Part shown: positions 49,793-59,019 of the stretch, in pieces
Layout of the letters: each line of letters begins with the position of its first letter
Position numbering within the stretch: the stretch's first letter is position 1
DNA from: Oceanobacillus_B kapialis
GTDB taxonomy: Bacteria > Bacillota > Bacilli > Bacillales > Amphibacillaceae
Direction: 5' to 3' (one strand)
Assembly: GCF_042685265.1 (NCBI RefSeq)
Contig: NZ_JBHUMX010000001.1
Length of the DNA stretch: 64,000 nucleotides
Made by a program: the position numbers and the translations under genes
The notes under the pieces: model-generated
What the model was told of the DNA's origin: nothing
Seen by the model: only the letters and a program-made list of their open reading frames with translations
Databases searched by the model: none

Positions 49793-51622
49793 TTAGAAAG
49801 TTTTTGATTTTTTTGCTGCTTTTTCACGTTCGTTTTTATTAAGGATTTTTTTCCGTAAACGAATGGATTCTGGTGTTACTTCACAGTACTCATCGTCAGC
49901 TAAGTACTCAATTGCTTCCTCAAGCGACATTTTTCTTGATTTCTTGATTGTAGCAGTTTGATCCTTCGTAGCTGAACGTACGTTTGTTAAATGCTTTTCT
50001 TTTGTAATATTAACAGTTAGGTCGTTTTCGCGGTTGTGCTCTCCAACGATCATTCCAGCATAGATTTCCGTACCAGGTTCCACGAAAATAACGCCGCGGT
50101 CTTCTAGCTGCATAATTCCGTAAGTGGATGCTTTACCATTTTCTAATCCAACAAGTACACCTTCACGGCGGCCACCAACTTGCCCTTTAATAAGAGGCTC
50201 ATACGTATCAAACGTATGGTTGATAATTCCGTATCCGCGTGTTTGTGACATGAACTCGGTAGCATAACCGATCAATCCACGAGAAGGCACCTTGAATTCC
50301 AGGCGAACCTGGCCGTTACCATGGTTTACCATATCAAGCATTTCGCCTTTACGAGCACCAAGAGATTCCATAACTGCTCCAGTGTAATCTTCTGGCACAT
50401 CTACTTGCACACGTTCTACCGGTTCACACTGTACGCCATCGATTTCCTTAATGATAACTTGAGGTTTTGATAATTGTAGCTCATAACCTTCACGACGCAT
50501 GTTTTCAATAAGAATGGAAAGATGTAATTCCCCTCTACCTGAAACAATCCACGCATCCGGTGATTCTGTTTGTTCTACACGCAAACTAACGTCAGTTTCC
50601 AGCTGCTTCAATAGACGCTCTTCGATACGGCGTGATGTAATATATTTACCTTCACGTCCAGCAAACGGACTATTGTTTACTACAAATGTCATTTGAAGTG
50701 TAGGTTCATCAATGCGCAACCATGGTAGAGCTTCAGGATGATCCTGTGGGCAAATGGTTTCACCAATATTAATGTCTTCCATACCAGCAATGGCAACAAT
50801 GTCTCCCGCTATCGCTTCTTGAATTTCAATCCGTTTTAGACCAATAAAGCCAAACAACTTACTAATACGGAAGGACTTTTGTGAACCGTCTTCTTTTAAG
50901 ACAACCACTTGCTGTCCTACACTGATTTTTCCTCTTACAACACGGCCTACTCCAATTCTTCCTACATAATCATTGTAATCTAACAATGTTACTTGGAACT
51001 GTAATGGCTCGTCCCGTGTATCAGCAGGTGCTGGGATATGTTCTAAGATAGTTGTAAAGACTGGATCCATCGTTTCTTCCTGCTCTTCTGGTTCAAGGCC
51101 AGATGTTCCATTTAAAGCAGAAGCATAAACTACTGGGAACTCAAGCTGGTCATCATCTGCACCTAGCTCAATGAATAGGTCCAGCACTTCATCCACCACT
51201 TCTTGAGGACGGGCATTTGGACGGTCAATTTTGTTTAATACAACAATTGGTGTAAGCTTTTGCTCGAGTGCTTTTTTCAACACGAATCTTGTTTGTGGCA
51301 TGGTTCCTTCATAAGCATCTACTACTAAGGCTACACCATCTACCATTTTCATGATTCGCTCTACTTCTCCACCGAAGTCAGCGTGTCCTGGTGTATCCAA
51401 TATGTTAATGGATGTATCTTTATATTTAATTGCAGTATTCTTCGCCAGAATGGTTATTCCACGTTCTCTTTCAATATCTCCTGAGTCCATTGCACGTTCA
51501 TTTACTTGTTCGTTTTCACGGAAAGTCCCTGAGTATTTCAGCAACTGATCAACCAATGTTGTTTTACCGTGGTCAACGTGGGCGATGATCGCAATATTAC
51601 GAATATCTTCTCTTAATTGCAT
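49793..51622 (-). CDS. typA: Translational GTPase TypA/BipA
   Basis: This 609-residue ribosome-associated GTPase has the G1 motif AHVDHGKTTL, G2 ERGITI, G3 DTPGHADF and G4 NKIDRPNA, followed by EF-G-like domains and the BipA C-terminal domain with the basic tail (KNEREKAAKKSKTF). It assists ribosome assembly at low temperature and under stress. AGAGGAG precedes the ATG by a few bases; an extended -10 promoter is seen at 51667-51675. Confidence 0.97.
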   Translation of the reverse strand: MQLREDIRNIAIIAHVDHGKTTLVDQLLKYSGTFRENEQVNERAMDSGDIERERGITILAKNTAIKYKDTSINILDTPGHADFGGEVERIMKMVDGVALVVDAYEGTMPQTRFVLKKALEQKLTPIVVLNKIDRPNARPQEVVDEVLDLFIELGADDDQLEFPVVYASALNGTSGLEPEEQEETMDPVFTTILEHIPAPADTRDEPLQFQVTLLDYNDYVGRIGVGRVVRGKISVGQQVVVLKEDGSQKSFRISKLFGFIGLKRIEIQEAIAGDIVAIAGMEDINIGETICPQDHPEALPWLRIDEPTLQMTFVVNNSPFAGREGKYITSRRIEERLLKQLETDVSLRVEQTESPDAWIVSGRGELHLSILIENMRREGYELQLSKPQVIIKEIDGVQCEPVERVQVDVPEDYTGAVMESLGARKGEMLDMVNHGNGQVRLEFKVPSRGLIGYATEFMSQTRGYGIINHTFDTYEPLIKGQVGGRREGVLVGLENGKASTYGIMQLEDRGVIFVEPGTEIYAGMIVGEHNRENDLTVNITKEKHLTNVRSATKDQTATIKKSRKMSLEEAIEYLADDEYCEVTPESIRLRKKILNKNEREKAAKKSKTF

Positions 51623-51666
51623 TAAAGTACGCTCCTCTTTTAATTAGAGTTGATTCAAACTATACA

Positions 51667-51675
51667 ATTATACCA
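51667..51675 (-). promoter_or_regulatory. Extended -10 promoter of typA
   Basis: The minus strand has TGG-TATAAT (TATAAT at 51667-51672), about 45 bp before typA. No consensus -35 is present, as is common with TG-N-TATAAT. Confidence 0.6.
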
Positions 51676-51798
51676 TAAATTATTTGGTATACTAAAGTTT
51701 TTTGAAAAATTTACGATAAATCCACAAACGATGACGTTTTATATTGTAAAGAAGACACGATGAAGCAATCTCATGAGCTTATTATTCCCGTTAATTTC

Positions 51799-53121
51799 TT
51801 AGGAAACAAAAATAACCTCGAATTTCGCTCCGCCCAATTCAGACTTATCGACCGTAATTTTTCCGTTAGATTGTTCTATAATTGCTCTAGCGATAGCCAG
51901 TCCTAATCCAGTTTCCCCTGTTTTTCCTTTTACAAAACGGTGGAAAATATGTGGCATAAGGTCCTCTGCAACACCTTCTCCATCATCCTCAATGATAAAA
52001 TGTGTAGAGGAGTCTTTTGTCTGCACACGGATCCGGACCGTTGACTCAGCATGGCGAATTGCATTAAATACTAAATTTAAGAGCGCGCGAAGAAGCTTTT
52101 CTTCATCTGCATATAGAACTATATCTGGATTCACCTCGTGGCTTAAATTTATATCTTTTTCATTTACAATCGGTAATGCCCTTGCCACGACTTGCTCGAT
52201 TAACTCTTCAACATAAATTTTTTCCTTATTATACACTTCTGAATCACTGTCCAGCTTTGCCAGTAAAATCATTTCATTAATGATTTTTTTAAGTCTTTTC
52301 ACTTCTGTTACCATTACTTCAAGGCCTTTATCCTGATCATTTTCGTCAAAAATCCCATCCCTAATACCTTCCGCGTAACCTTGAATGGTCATTAATGGTG
52401 TTTTTAATTCATGACTGGCATTTTGGAAAAAGGTTTGCTGTGACGAAATATACTGTTTCAGTTCTGTGGCCATATCATAAACGCTTTGCTCTACTTCTTT
52501 GATCTCCCCTGTTGCTTTAATCCGATCTATATCTTCAAACTGGCGATTCTCTACCTTTTTCAACTGTCTTTTTAATTGTGATAAAGGGGTTACCAGTTTA
52601 TTCGTTAAGAAATAGCTTAGAAGAATAGCGACTGCTGTACCGATGAGAAAAACAATCAGTAGCCGAAAGATGAACTGTTGTTGCACTTTCTGCAAATCAT
52701 TTAAAGGTGTCAATAAGATAAGCTGATCCCCATTACTTTCAGGAGTAATAATGATACGGGAGGTTACATAACGTGCATTTTTATATTCCCATAATGCTTC
52801 GCCACGAGCACTAAAATCATTGTTCTCAAACAACCCTCTTACCATAGTACTCGGAATGGTTGAATATGGGATAACATTCGTATTCTCGTTATACATAATG
52901 AGCTGGAGATTCTGATTTTCTAGAAATTCTGTGAGATTCGCATCGCTAACTTGTCCGACATTGATTATATCTGCCAAGATCTCACCATTTTGCTTAAGTT
53001 GTCGTTGTTCATCCTCTATTAGCATGTCAAGAATCAAGGAGTAAATAACATACCCTGTTACAGCTAATATGACGATCAATAAAGCGGTAAAAGCAGCGTT
53101 TAATTGTGATTGCAGTTTCAT
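51799..53121 (-). CDS. cssS: CssS-like sensor histidine kinase (secretion stress)
   Basis: This 440-residue kinase has two membrane helices (about 9-31 and 150-172), a roughly 115-residue extracytoplasmic sensor, HAMP, phosphoacceptor H237 in NASHELKTPLMTIQGYAEG, and HATPase boxes. Together with the next gene and the divergent htrB it mirrors the B. subtilis CssRS locus, which senses misfolded secreted protein. It overlaps the regulator gene by 4 bp. Confidence 0.87.
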   Translation of the reverse strand: MKLQSQLNAAFTALLIVILAVTGYVIYSLILDMLIEDEQRQLKQNGEILADIINVGQVSDANLTEFLENQNLQLIMYNENTNVIPYSTIPSTMVRGLFENNDFSARGEALWEYKNARYVTSRIIITPESNGDQLILLTPLNDLQKVQQQFIFRLLIVFLIGTAVAILLSYFLTNKLVTPLSQLKRQLKKVENRQFEDIDRIKATGEIKEVEQSVYDMATELKQYISSQQTFFQNASHELKTPLMTIQGYAEGIRDGIFDENDQDKGLEVMVTEVKRLKKIINEMILLAKLDSDSEVYNKEKIYVEELIEQVVARALPIVNEKDINLSHEVNPDIVLYADEEKLLRALLNLVFNAIRHAESTVRIRVQTKDSSTHFIIEDDGEGVAEDLMPHIFHRFVKGKTGETGLGLAIARAIIEQSNGKITVDKSELGGAKFEVIFVS

Positions 53122-53810
53122 TCTGCTTCCTCTTCATCACGTAAACGGTAACCATACCCCCACACCGTCTCTAGTGGCAAATCTGGTAACTTCTTACGCA
53201 ATCTTTTAACTAGATCATCTACCGCTCTATCACTCCCAAAATAATCATCTCCCCAAACTCTAACTAACAAGTCCTCTCTAGAGAAGGCTCGATTAATATT
53301 CTGTGTAAAGAAAAGGAGCATATCAAATTCTTTTGTGGTGACATCAAATTCTTTTCCCTTATAAAAAATGCGACGTTCTTCTATATATATTTCCAAATGA
53401 TGTGTTTTAATGATTTCTTTGTCTCCATTTTCCGCATCAATTCGTGGTGCAGAACGTTTAAACAAGCGCTTAATCCGAGCTATTAGTTCACGCGGGCTGA
53501 ATGGCTTTGTTAAATAATCGTCACCGCCGAGCTCAAGACCTAAGATTTTATCAATTTCTTCATCCTTAGCAGAAATAATGATGATCGGCACTTCACTTTC
53601 ATTACGAATTTTTTTACAAAATTCATAGCCATCCATACCAGGAAGCATAATATCTAATATCCACATGTCCGGTTTGCGATTTTCCCACACTTCCCAAGCC
53701 TTCTCGGCAGAGTCCGACAAGGTAACCTCAAAACCTTCCTTCTTCAGGTACGCCATTACAATATTCTGGATATTTGGATCATCTTCCACTACCCCTATAT
53801 GATAGTTCAT
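53118..53810 (-). CDS. cssR: CssR-like response regulator
   Basis: This 230-residue OmpR-family regulator has a receiver with D53 in WILDIMLPGMDGYEF and DNA-binding part ending VDDLVKRLRKKLPDLPLETV, which is close in pattern to B. subtilis CssR. It probably activates the divergent htrB through the direct repeats at 53889-53910. ATG at 53810; the divergent gene starts 169 bp away. Confidence 0.88.
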   Translation of the reverse strand: MNYHIGVVEDDPNIQNIVMAYLKKEGFEVTLSDSAEKAWEVWENRKPDMWILDIMLPGMDGYEFCKKIRNESEVPIIIISAKDEEIDKILGLELGGDDYLTKPFSPRELIARIKRLFKRSAPRIDAENGDKEIIKTHHLEIYIEERRIFYKGKEFDVTTKEFDMLLFFTQNINRAFSREDLLVRVWGDDYFGSDRAVDDLVKRLRKKLPDLPLETVWGYGYRLRDEEEAE

Positions 53811-53888
53811 ACGCGTTCACCTTTCGCTATTATAATTACTTCTATTTTTACATAAATTACAGCTATTGAACAAGCTATCTCCCTTTTA

Positions 53889-53910
53889 CACATTTCTACC
53901 ACATTTATAC
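53889..53910 (+). promoter_or_regulatory. Direct-repeat operator for CssR-like regulator
   Basis: Two 11-bp units CACATTTCTAC and CACATTTATAC lie in tandem, followed by CAAATCTTTCC. They sit about 35 bp upstream of a perfect -10 TATAAT (53945-53950) for htrB, i.e. just ahead of the -35 position. This is the geometry of an OmpR-class activator site. Confidence 0.65.
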
Positions 53911-53979
53911 CAAATCTTTCCCAAAGTACATGGGTATACTTTACCTATAATCGAAATCACACAGAAAGGATGATCCTAA

Positions 53980-55332
53980 ATGGAAAGAGACAATTACAAT
54001 CAACATCATCCAGAGAACACCGAAGACACAAATCGTCCAGAAGCTTATGAGCAAGAACAAAATAGAGAACCACTAGAGACACATGAGGCAACTCCACCCA
54101 ATCAGAAGCATACTATGCAACATGGGCAGGTTCAACAGGAGCAACGGACAAATAATAGCAAGCCTACAAAGAACCGTAGTGGATTGCAGTTCATACTTGG
54201 TGGCCTATCTGGAGGTATCGTTTCAGTAGCTGTGATTATTGCACTTGTTATGACAAATGTTATTCCAATTAATATGGATGCTTCTTCATCTGCTGCAAAT
54301 GATAACGGCAATAGCTCCTCAGCAAGTCCAGATATTGTGGAAACATTGGCGTCAGAGGATGCAAGCATGTCCTCAAGTATTGAAGAAACCACAAAGGCAG
54401 TTGTTGGCGTAAGTAATATGCAACAGCAAAGCATTTGGACTGAAAGCCAAGAAGCTGGTACTGGATCCGGTATCGTTTATAAAAAGGAAAACGGTAAAGC
54501 TTATGTTGTCACGAACCAACATGTTGTAGAAGGTGCTGAAGAAGTAGAAATTGTACTGAATAATGACGAACGTCTAAATGCAAAAGTACTCGGATCTGAC
54601 GCTTTAACCGATTTGGCTGTGCTTGAGGTTGATGGAGAGAAGATTGACACAGTAGCCAGTATCGGAAGTTCTGAAGATCTAGCAGTTGGTGAAACTGCAG
54701 TGGCAATTGGTAATCCTTTAGGTATGGAATTTGCTAATACCATCACCAAAGGAATCATTAGTGGATTAAATCGTTCTGTCAGCATGGACACGAATGGAGA
54801 CCAACAAGCTGATTGGGTAACGGAAGTAATTCAGACAGATGCAGCTATAAACCCTGGGAATAGTGGTGGAGCACTAGTTAATGAAAATGGAAAAGTAATT
54901 GGCATTAACTCTATGAAAATTGCCCGGGAAGAAGTAGAAGGAATTGGCTTTGCAATCCCTATTGATACAGCTCTTCCTATAATGGAGCAGTTAGAGGAAA
55001 ACGGAGAAATTGAAAGACCACTTATTGGCATTAGCACGGCTTCACTAAGCCAAGTACCAGCCCAATTCCGTAGTGAAATTACACTTCCTGAAGAAGTAGA
55101 AGGTGGAATGGTTATTGCAGATGTGCAAGCTGGTTCTTCTGCTGAAGCAGCAGGGCTGCAAAGGTTCGATGTAATTACGAAAATTAACGGTAATGCCATT
55201 ACTTCTATTTTAGAACTTCGAAAATTCCTGTACTCTGATGCTGCAGTCGGAGATACAGTTGAAATAGAATATTATCGTGGCGGTGAGAAACAGACAACAA
55301 ACGTCACCTTACAAGCTGGAGATTCAGCATAA
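53980..55332 (+). CDS. htrB: HtrA-family membrane serine protease (HtrB-like)
   Basis: This 450-residue protease has a cytoplasmic Gln/Asn/Glu-rich N-terminus (1-68), one membrane helix (about 70-92), a trypsin-like domain with catalytic triad H181 (TNQHVVEG), D211 (LTDLAVL) and S295 (NPGNSGGALV), and a C-terminal PDZ domain (about 345-440; GGMVIADVQAGSSAEAAGLQ). It degrades misfolded secreted proteins at the outer face. Its divergent neighbours cssRS argue for HtrB rather than HtrA or HtrC. Confidence 0.92.
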   Translation: MERDNYNQHHPENTEDTNRPEAYEQEQNREPLETHEATPPNQKHTMQHGQVQQEQRTNNSKPTKNRSGLQFILGGLSGGIVSVAVIIALVMTNVIPINMDASSSAANDNGNSSSASPDIVETLASEDASMSSSIEETTKAVVGVSNMQQQSIWTESQEAGTGSGIVYKKENGKAYVVTNQHVVEGAEEVEIVLNNDERLNAKVLGSDALTDLAVLEVDGEKIDTVASIGSSEDLAVGETAVAIGNPLGMEFANTITKGIISGLNRSVSMDTNGDQQADWVTEVIQTDAAINPGNSGGALVNENGKVIGINSMKIAREEVEGIGFAIPIDTALPIMEQLEENGEIERPLIGISTASLSQVPAQFRSEITLPEEVEGGMVIADVQAGSSAEAAGLQRFDVITKINGNAITSILELRKFLYSDAAVGDTVEIEYYRGGEKQTTNVTLQAGDSA

Positions 55333-55354
55333 CAAGAATAATGCTAGCTTTTGT

Positions 55355-55386
55355 GAAGAGAGGGACTATCCTCCCTTCTTTTTTTT
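55355..55386 (+). terminator. Terminator after htrB
   Basis: GAAGAGAGGG pairs imperfectly with CCTCCCTTC, followed by T8. Confidence 0.75.
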
Positions 55387-55564
55387 GCATTTTAACATTA
55401 TAATGATAGTGGATATATACTGCAGAGGAGACTTGACTTGCGAAATGTAAAGAGCTATTCGTAAGAAATTACAAAAAGGAACGTTTTTACACATTAAAAA
55501 ACAGGAATTCTACACTTTTTGTCGAAATGCATGTAAGTATCCAATACTAAAAAGGAGTGATTTG

Positions 55565-56377
55565 ATGATTTGTCCTAATTGTGGACAGGAAACAGAAGAA
55601 GGAAAGTTTTGCACAAATTGTGGAGCACCTTTACCGGTAGAGGATAAAGCGGCTACCCAAGAAGGGCTCTACACGGATCAGACAATTCCATCTGAACAGC
55701 CACATCAGCATGTAGAAAGCGGTTCGACACCTACTGGAGGGCAACCCCAACAGCAACAACCATCCAACGATTTTATGGAAACAGTAAAGAAAGAGTCTTC
55801 CCAGTTCGGCTCATTTTTCCTAAAGCTGCTTAAAAAGCCAAGCGAAGGGCAAACAGTTACAAGCAGTCAGTTGATTCCAGGTATTATAACAATTGTAGTT
55901 TTTTCACTGCTTATCTCCCTTGGTACTTACATAATTTCCAGCAGTATTGCATCTTTTTATATGCAAGTATCCTTTGTGGACGGCTTCTTACTGCCACTAA
56001 TCCAATTTTTAATTTTATATGGTATTATTACAGCGCTGGCCTTTGCAGGTGTAAAAATAGGTGGGCAAAATCTTTCTTTTACAGACGTAGTAGCAAAGAC
56101 TGGAGCATATTCTGTACCATTCTTGGTTCTAATAGTAGTAGGTTCTCTTCTCGCCCTTCTTAATATTACGCTTCTTTCTGGAACTATTATTATGATCGGA
56201 TTATTAGGCCCTATTCTTTTAGTACCAACCTTTATCTTACTTGAAAGACCAGCACCAGCTTTTGACCGTATTTACTTACTGATCGGAATTTACTTCATAT
56301 CGCTAATTGTTTCCGGATACCTTTTAGGAAGTATTACAAGCGGCTTAGTTGGCAGCATGATGGGTAACCTTTTTTAA
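55565..56377 (+). CDS. Zinc-ribbon protein with multiple membrane helices
   Basis: This 270-residue protein has an N-terminal zinc ribbon (ICPNCGQETEEGKFCTNCGA; two CxxC pairs), a hydrophilic Gln/Pro linker (about 28-95) and five membrane helices (from about 100 to the end). I do not recognise a named function; it resembles YIP1-like or DUF-type proteins of Bacilli. ATG at 55565 after AAGGAG; the TTG just before is an alternative. Confidence 0.78.
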   Translation: MICPNCGQETEEGKFCTNCGAPLPVEDKAATQEGLYTDQTIPSEQPHQHVESGSTPTGGQPQQQQPSNDFMETVKKESSQFGSFFLKLLKKPSEGQTVTSSQLIPGIITIVVFSLLISLGTYIISSSIASFYMQVSFVDGFLLPLIQFLILYGIITALAFAGVKIGGQNLSFTDVVAKTGAYSVPFLVLIVVGSLLALLNITLLSGTIIMIGLLGPILLVPTFILLERPAPAFDRIYLLIGIYFISLIVSGYLLGSITSGLVGSMMGNLF

Positions 56378-56390
56378 GGAAAACATTTTA

Positions 56391-56422
56391 AAAAGCGGAC
56401 CTTTTAATAAGGGTCCGCTTTT
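56391..56422. terminator. Bidirectional terminator between two zinc-ribbon genes
   Basis: AAAAGCGGACC pairs with GGTCCGCTTTT. Confidence 0.9.
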
Positions 56423-56424
56423 AG

Positions 56425-56631
56425 TTATCCAAAAAATAAATCAATGACATTGCTTCCTTTAGAGGATTTCTTATTATAAAATTCGGAGTATCCGCAGTTC
56501 TTGCAATATACAACGAGAAATTGGTTATGCTGCATATCGAACATTTTGGATAAGCCAGTGCCTGTCATGGCAACTTCTTTGGAATCCGCATCTCTACTTC
56601 CACATTTCATACATCCATTTTGTGTATTCAT
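56425..56631 (-). CDS. Small zinc-ribbon protein (COG3478 type)
   Basis: This 68-residue protein has two CxxC pairs, CMKCGS near residue 7 and YCKNCGYSEFY near residue 43. The middle is hydrophobic (FLVVYCK). It is of the predicted nucleic-acid-binding zinc-ribbon group COG3478. Role unknown. Confidence 0.75.
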   Translation of the reverse strand: MNTQNGCMKCGSRDADSKEVAMTGTGLSKMFDMQHNQFLVVYCKNCGYSEFYNKKSSKGSNVIDLFFG

Positions 56632-56667
56632 ATGACCACTCCCTTAATAAATATACGTTTATACGGG

Positions 56668-57363
56668 TTAAGTGGTTTCATCATCGTCTATAGAATCGAG
56701 TTCTTTTTCATATTTATTATGGTTATAGGAAACTCCCTCAAATTTCCCGTCGATGTCTGCCGCCAGAAATTCTTCAATATTCTCTGGTGAGCCTACAAGC
56801 TCATCACTATTTGGATACATTTCATCATAATTATCGTGGTCCTCATAAAAATCCGAAGTAGTCTCTGATGTCCCGTATCTGCTTACTTCCTGCCAGCTAT
56901 CTTCTGCATCATAGCCTACCTGATTTTCATTCGTTTCTTCATCCGGATTTATATTCGGGCTGAAGACTTCTTCTTCAACTGTACGGTTTTCTTCAAAAAT
57001 AGGAGCATTTGTGGCATGCTCCATACAACGGTCGGCAGTTGGTAAAGCTGCTAGCCTCTCGTATGGAATATCTGCACCACATTGGCTGCATATGCCATAT
57101 GTTCCTTCCTCAATAGCATGCAGCGCTTTATTTATTTCCTCTAGCTCTGTCTCAGCATGTTCGTTTAAGGCAATATCCTTCTCTCTCTCGAAAAGCTCTG
57201 TCCCCATATCACCGGGGTGGTTGTCATAATTAGACAGTTCACTTACCGATTCTTTAGCTAATTCATACGTTGTACCAAAATGATCCTGTATATGATGTAT
57301 CAATTCATTTTGTCTTTGCAACAAGTCTGCTTTACACTGGGACAATTGTTCTTTGGTGATCAT
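56668..57363 (-). CDS. yteA: YteA-like DksA/TraR-type zinc-finger protein
   Basis: This 231-residue protein has an N-terminal coiled-coil (MITKEQLSQCKADLLQRQNE ...) with GDMGTELFEREKDIALNEH, then a degenerate DksA/TraR finger GICSQCGADIPYERLAALPT with the second pair reduced to DRCMEH. The C-terminal 110 residues are acidic and low-complexity. Long C-terminal extension matches YteA-type proteins. Binding to RNA polymerase as for DksA is not proven in this family. GGAGGAGG precedes ATG. Confidence 0.83.
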   Translation of the reverse strand: MITKEQLSQCKADLLQRQNELIHHIQDHFGTTYELAKESVSELSNYDNHPGDMGTELFEREKDIALNEHAETELEEINKALHAIEEGTYGICSQCGADIPYERLAALPTADRCMEHATNAPIFEENRTVEEEVFSPNINPDEETNENQVGYDAEDSWQEVSRYGTSETTSDFYEDHDNYDEMYPNSDELVGSPENIEEFLAADIDGKFEGVSYNHNKYEKELDSIDDDETT

Positions 57364-57430
57364 AAGGATCCTCCTCCCATTGCTTTAACGATGTATGTAT
57401 ACTATGCGCAAAACAATGGAGAGTGATTCC

Positions 57431-57877
57431 CTATTTCGACTCCCAAAACATGTCAATATGTAATATTCCATCATCTAAATAGGGATCCGATACTTGCTTA
57501 AAACCCAGGGATTCGTAAAACATCTTTAAGTATTCCTGTGCTTGAATTTTAATCTTGGCTTCTTTCCAATCATTCGCTATAACATTTATTGCTTTTTCCA
57601 TGACTTCTCTCGCATATCCTTTCCCTCGGAATTCCTTCACTACCATAACTCTTCCAATCGATGCTTCCGCATATTTAAGTCCAGAAGGAATAAGGCGCAC
57701 CAACGCCGCCAGTTCCCCCTCGTCTTCCAAATACAAGTGCATACTGCCCTGATCATAATCATCTAATTCCGGGTAGGCGCAATTTTGTTCTACAACAAAG
57801 ACCTCTGTACGCGCTTTTAAGAGCTTGTATAATTCCGTGTTTGTTAATTCAGAAAATGATTTGAGCTGCCAGTTCAT
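57431..57877 (-). CDS. ElaA-type GNAT acetyltransferase
   Basis: This 148-residue protein has the ElaA pattern: LLKARTEVFVVEQNCAYPEL, GRVMVVKEFRGKGYAREVM (acetyl-CoA site), IQAQEYLKMFYESLGFK. ElaA-like proteins acetylate small amines or unknown substrates. It is divergent from iolS. Confidence 0.9.
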   Translation of the reverse strand: MNWQLKSFSELTNTELYKLLKARTEVFVVEQNCAYPELDDYDQGSMHLYLEDEGELAALVRLIPSGLKYAEASIGRVMVVKEFRGKGYAREVMEKAINVIANDWKEAKIKIQAQEYLKMFYESLGFKQVSDPYLDDGILHIDMFWESK

Positions 57878-57970
57878 TTGTTTCCCTTCCCTTACTTTTT
57901 TCCTTATACTATTACATGTGAGGGCTTATCGTAAAGAATAAGCTACAACGCTTTTAAGGAGGAAATACCC

Positions 57971-58906
57971 ATGGAAAACAAGACGAAAATAGGGAAAACA
58001 GAGTTGACAGTTAACCCAATTGGTTTGGGAACAAACGCTGTCGGTGGTCACAATATTTATCCAAATCTTGATGAAGAAGCAGGAAAAGAATTAGTCAAAA
58101 CAGCGATCAACAATGAGATGAACTTCTTGGATACTGCTTTCATTTATGGTCCAGAACGTTCAGAGGAACTTGTTGGACAAGTCATCAAAGAAACGGGAAA
58201 ACGTCAGGAAGTAGTACTTGCAACCAAGGGTGCGCATAAATTTGTCGGAGATGATGTCGTATTCGATAATTCTCCCGCATTTTTAAAGCAATCGGTGGAG
58301 GATAGTTTGAAACGACTGCAAACCGATTATATCGACCTATATTATATCCACTTTCCGGACGAAAAAACTCCAAAAGATGAAGCGGTTGGTGCATTAAAAG
58401 AATTGAAAGATCAAGGGAAAATAAAAGCAATTGGCGTTTCCAATTTCTCTCTAGACCAACTAAAAGAGGCAAATAAGGACGGTTATGTAGACGTGTTTCA
58501 GGGAGAATATAACCTCCTAAATAGGGAGGCAGAAACCGAATATTTCCCTTACACCACGGAAAACAATATCTCATTTGTGCCGTATTTCCCATTTGCTTCC
58601 GGCTTACTTGCAGGGAAATATGATAAAAACACAACGTTCCAAGACGGTCGTGCAAAGGCACCAAACTTCCAAGGTGAAACCTTCCTACGTAACCTCGAAA
58701 AGGTAGAGAAGGTACGGAAGATAGCCAACAACAAAAATACAGAGGTTGCCCACGTGGTGCTCGCCTGGTATTTAACAAGGGATGCCATTGATGTTGTTAT
58801 TCCTGGAGCAAAACGAGCTGACCAGGTGTTAAACAACCTTCAAACACTTGATGTGAAATTGACCACAGAAGAAATAAAAGAAATCGATAGCATTTTCCAA
58901 AAATAA
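57971..58906 (+). CDS. iolS: IolS-type aldo-keto reductase
   Basis: This 311-residue NADPH-dependent AKR has the catalytic tyrosine in DTAFIYGPERSEEL, lysine in VVLATKGAHKF, histidine in YYIHFPDEKTPKDEAV, and GVSNFSLDQLKEANKDGYVD and IPGAKRADQVLNN. It is very close in pattern to B. subtilis IolS (AKR11A). No iol genes are in the window, so the inositol link is inferred from the homologue only; natural substrate is unclear. Confidence 0.9.
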   Translation: MENKTKIGKTELTVNPIGLGTNAVGGHNIYPNLDEEAGKELVKTAINNEMNFLDTAFIYGPERSEELVGQVIKETGKRQEVVLATKGAHKFVGDDVVFDNSPAFLKQSVEDSLKRLQTDYIDLYYIHFPDEKTPKDEAVGALKELKDQGKIKAIGVSNFSLDQLKEANKDGYVDVFQGEYNLLNREAETEYFPYTTENNISFVPYFPFASGLLAGKYDKNTTFQDGRAKAPNFQGETFLRNLEKVEKVRKIANNKNTEVAHVVLAWYLTRDAIDVVIPGAKRADQVLNNLQTLDVKLTTEEIKEIDSIFQK

Positions 58907-59019
58907 CAATAAACCTGAGGGGCATATACAATTTGTATGTCCCTCTCTATGCTATACTTCATACAAAGAAACACAGTACATATTACAAGAATTGAAAATA
59001 TGTTTGGAGGGAGAAGGCA

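Noticed and set aside
58185..58778. 197-codon minus-strand frame opposite the iolS-type gene
   Set aside because: It is antisense to a conserved aldo-keto reductase gene and has no family motif.
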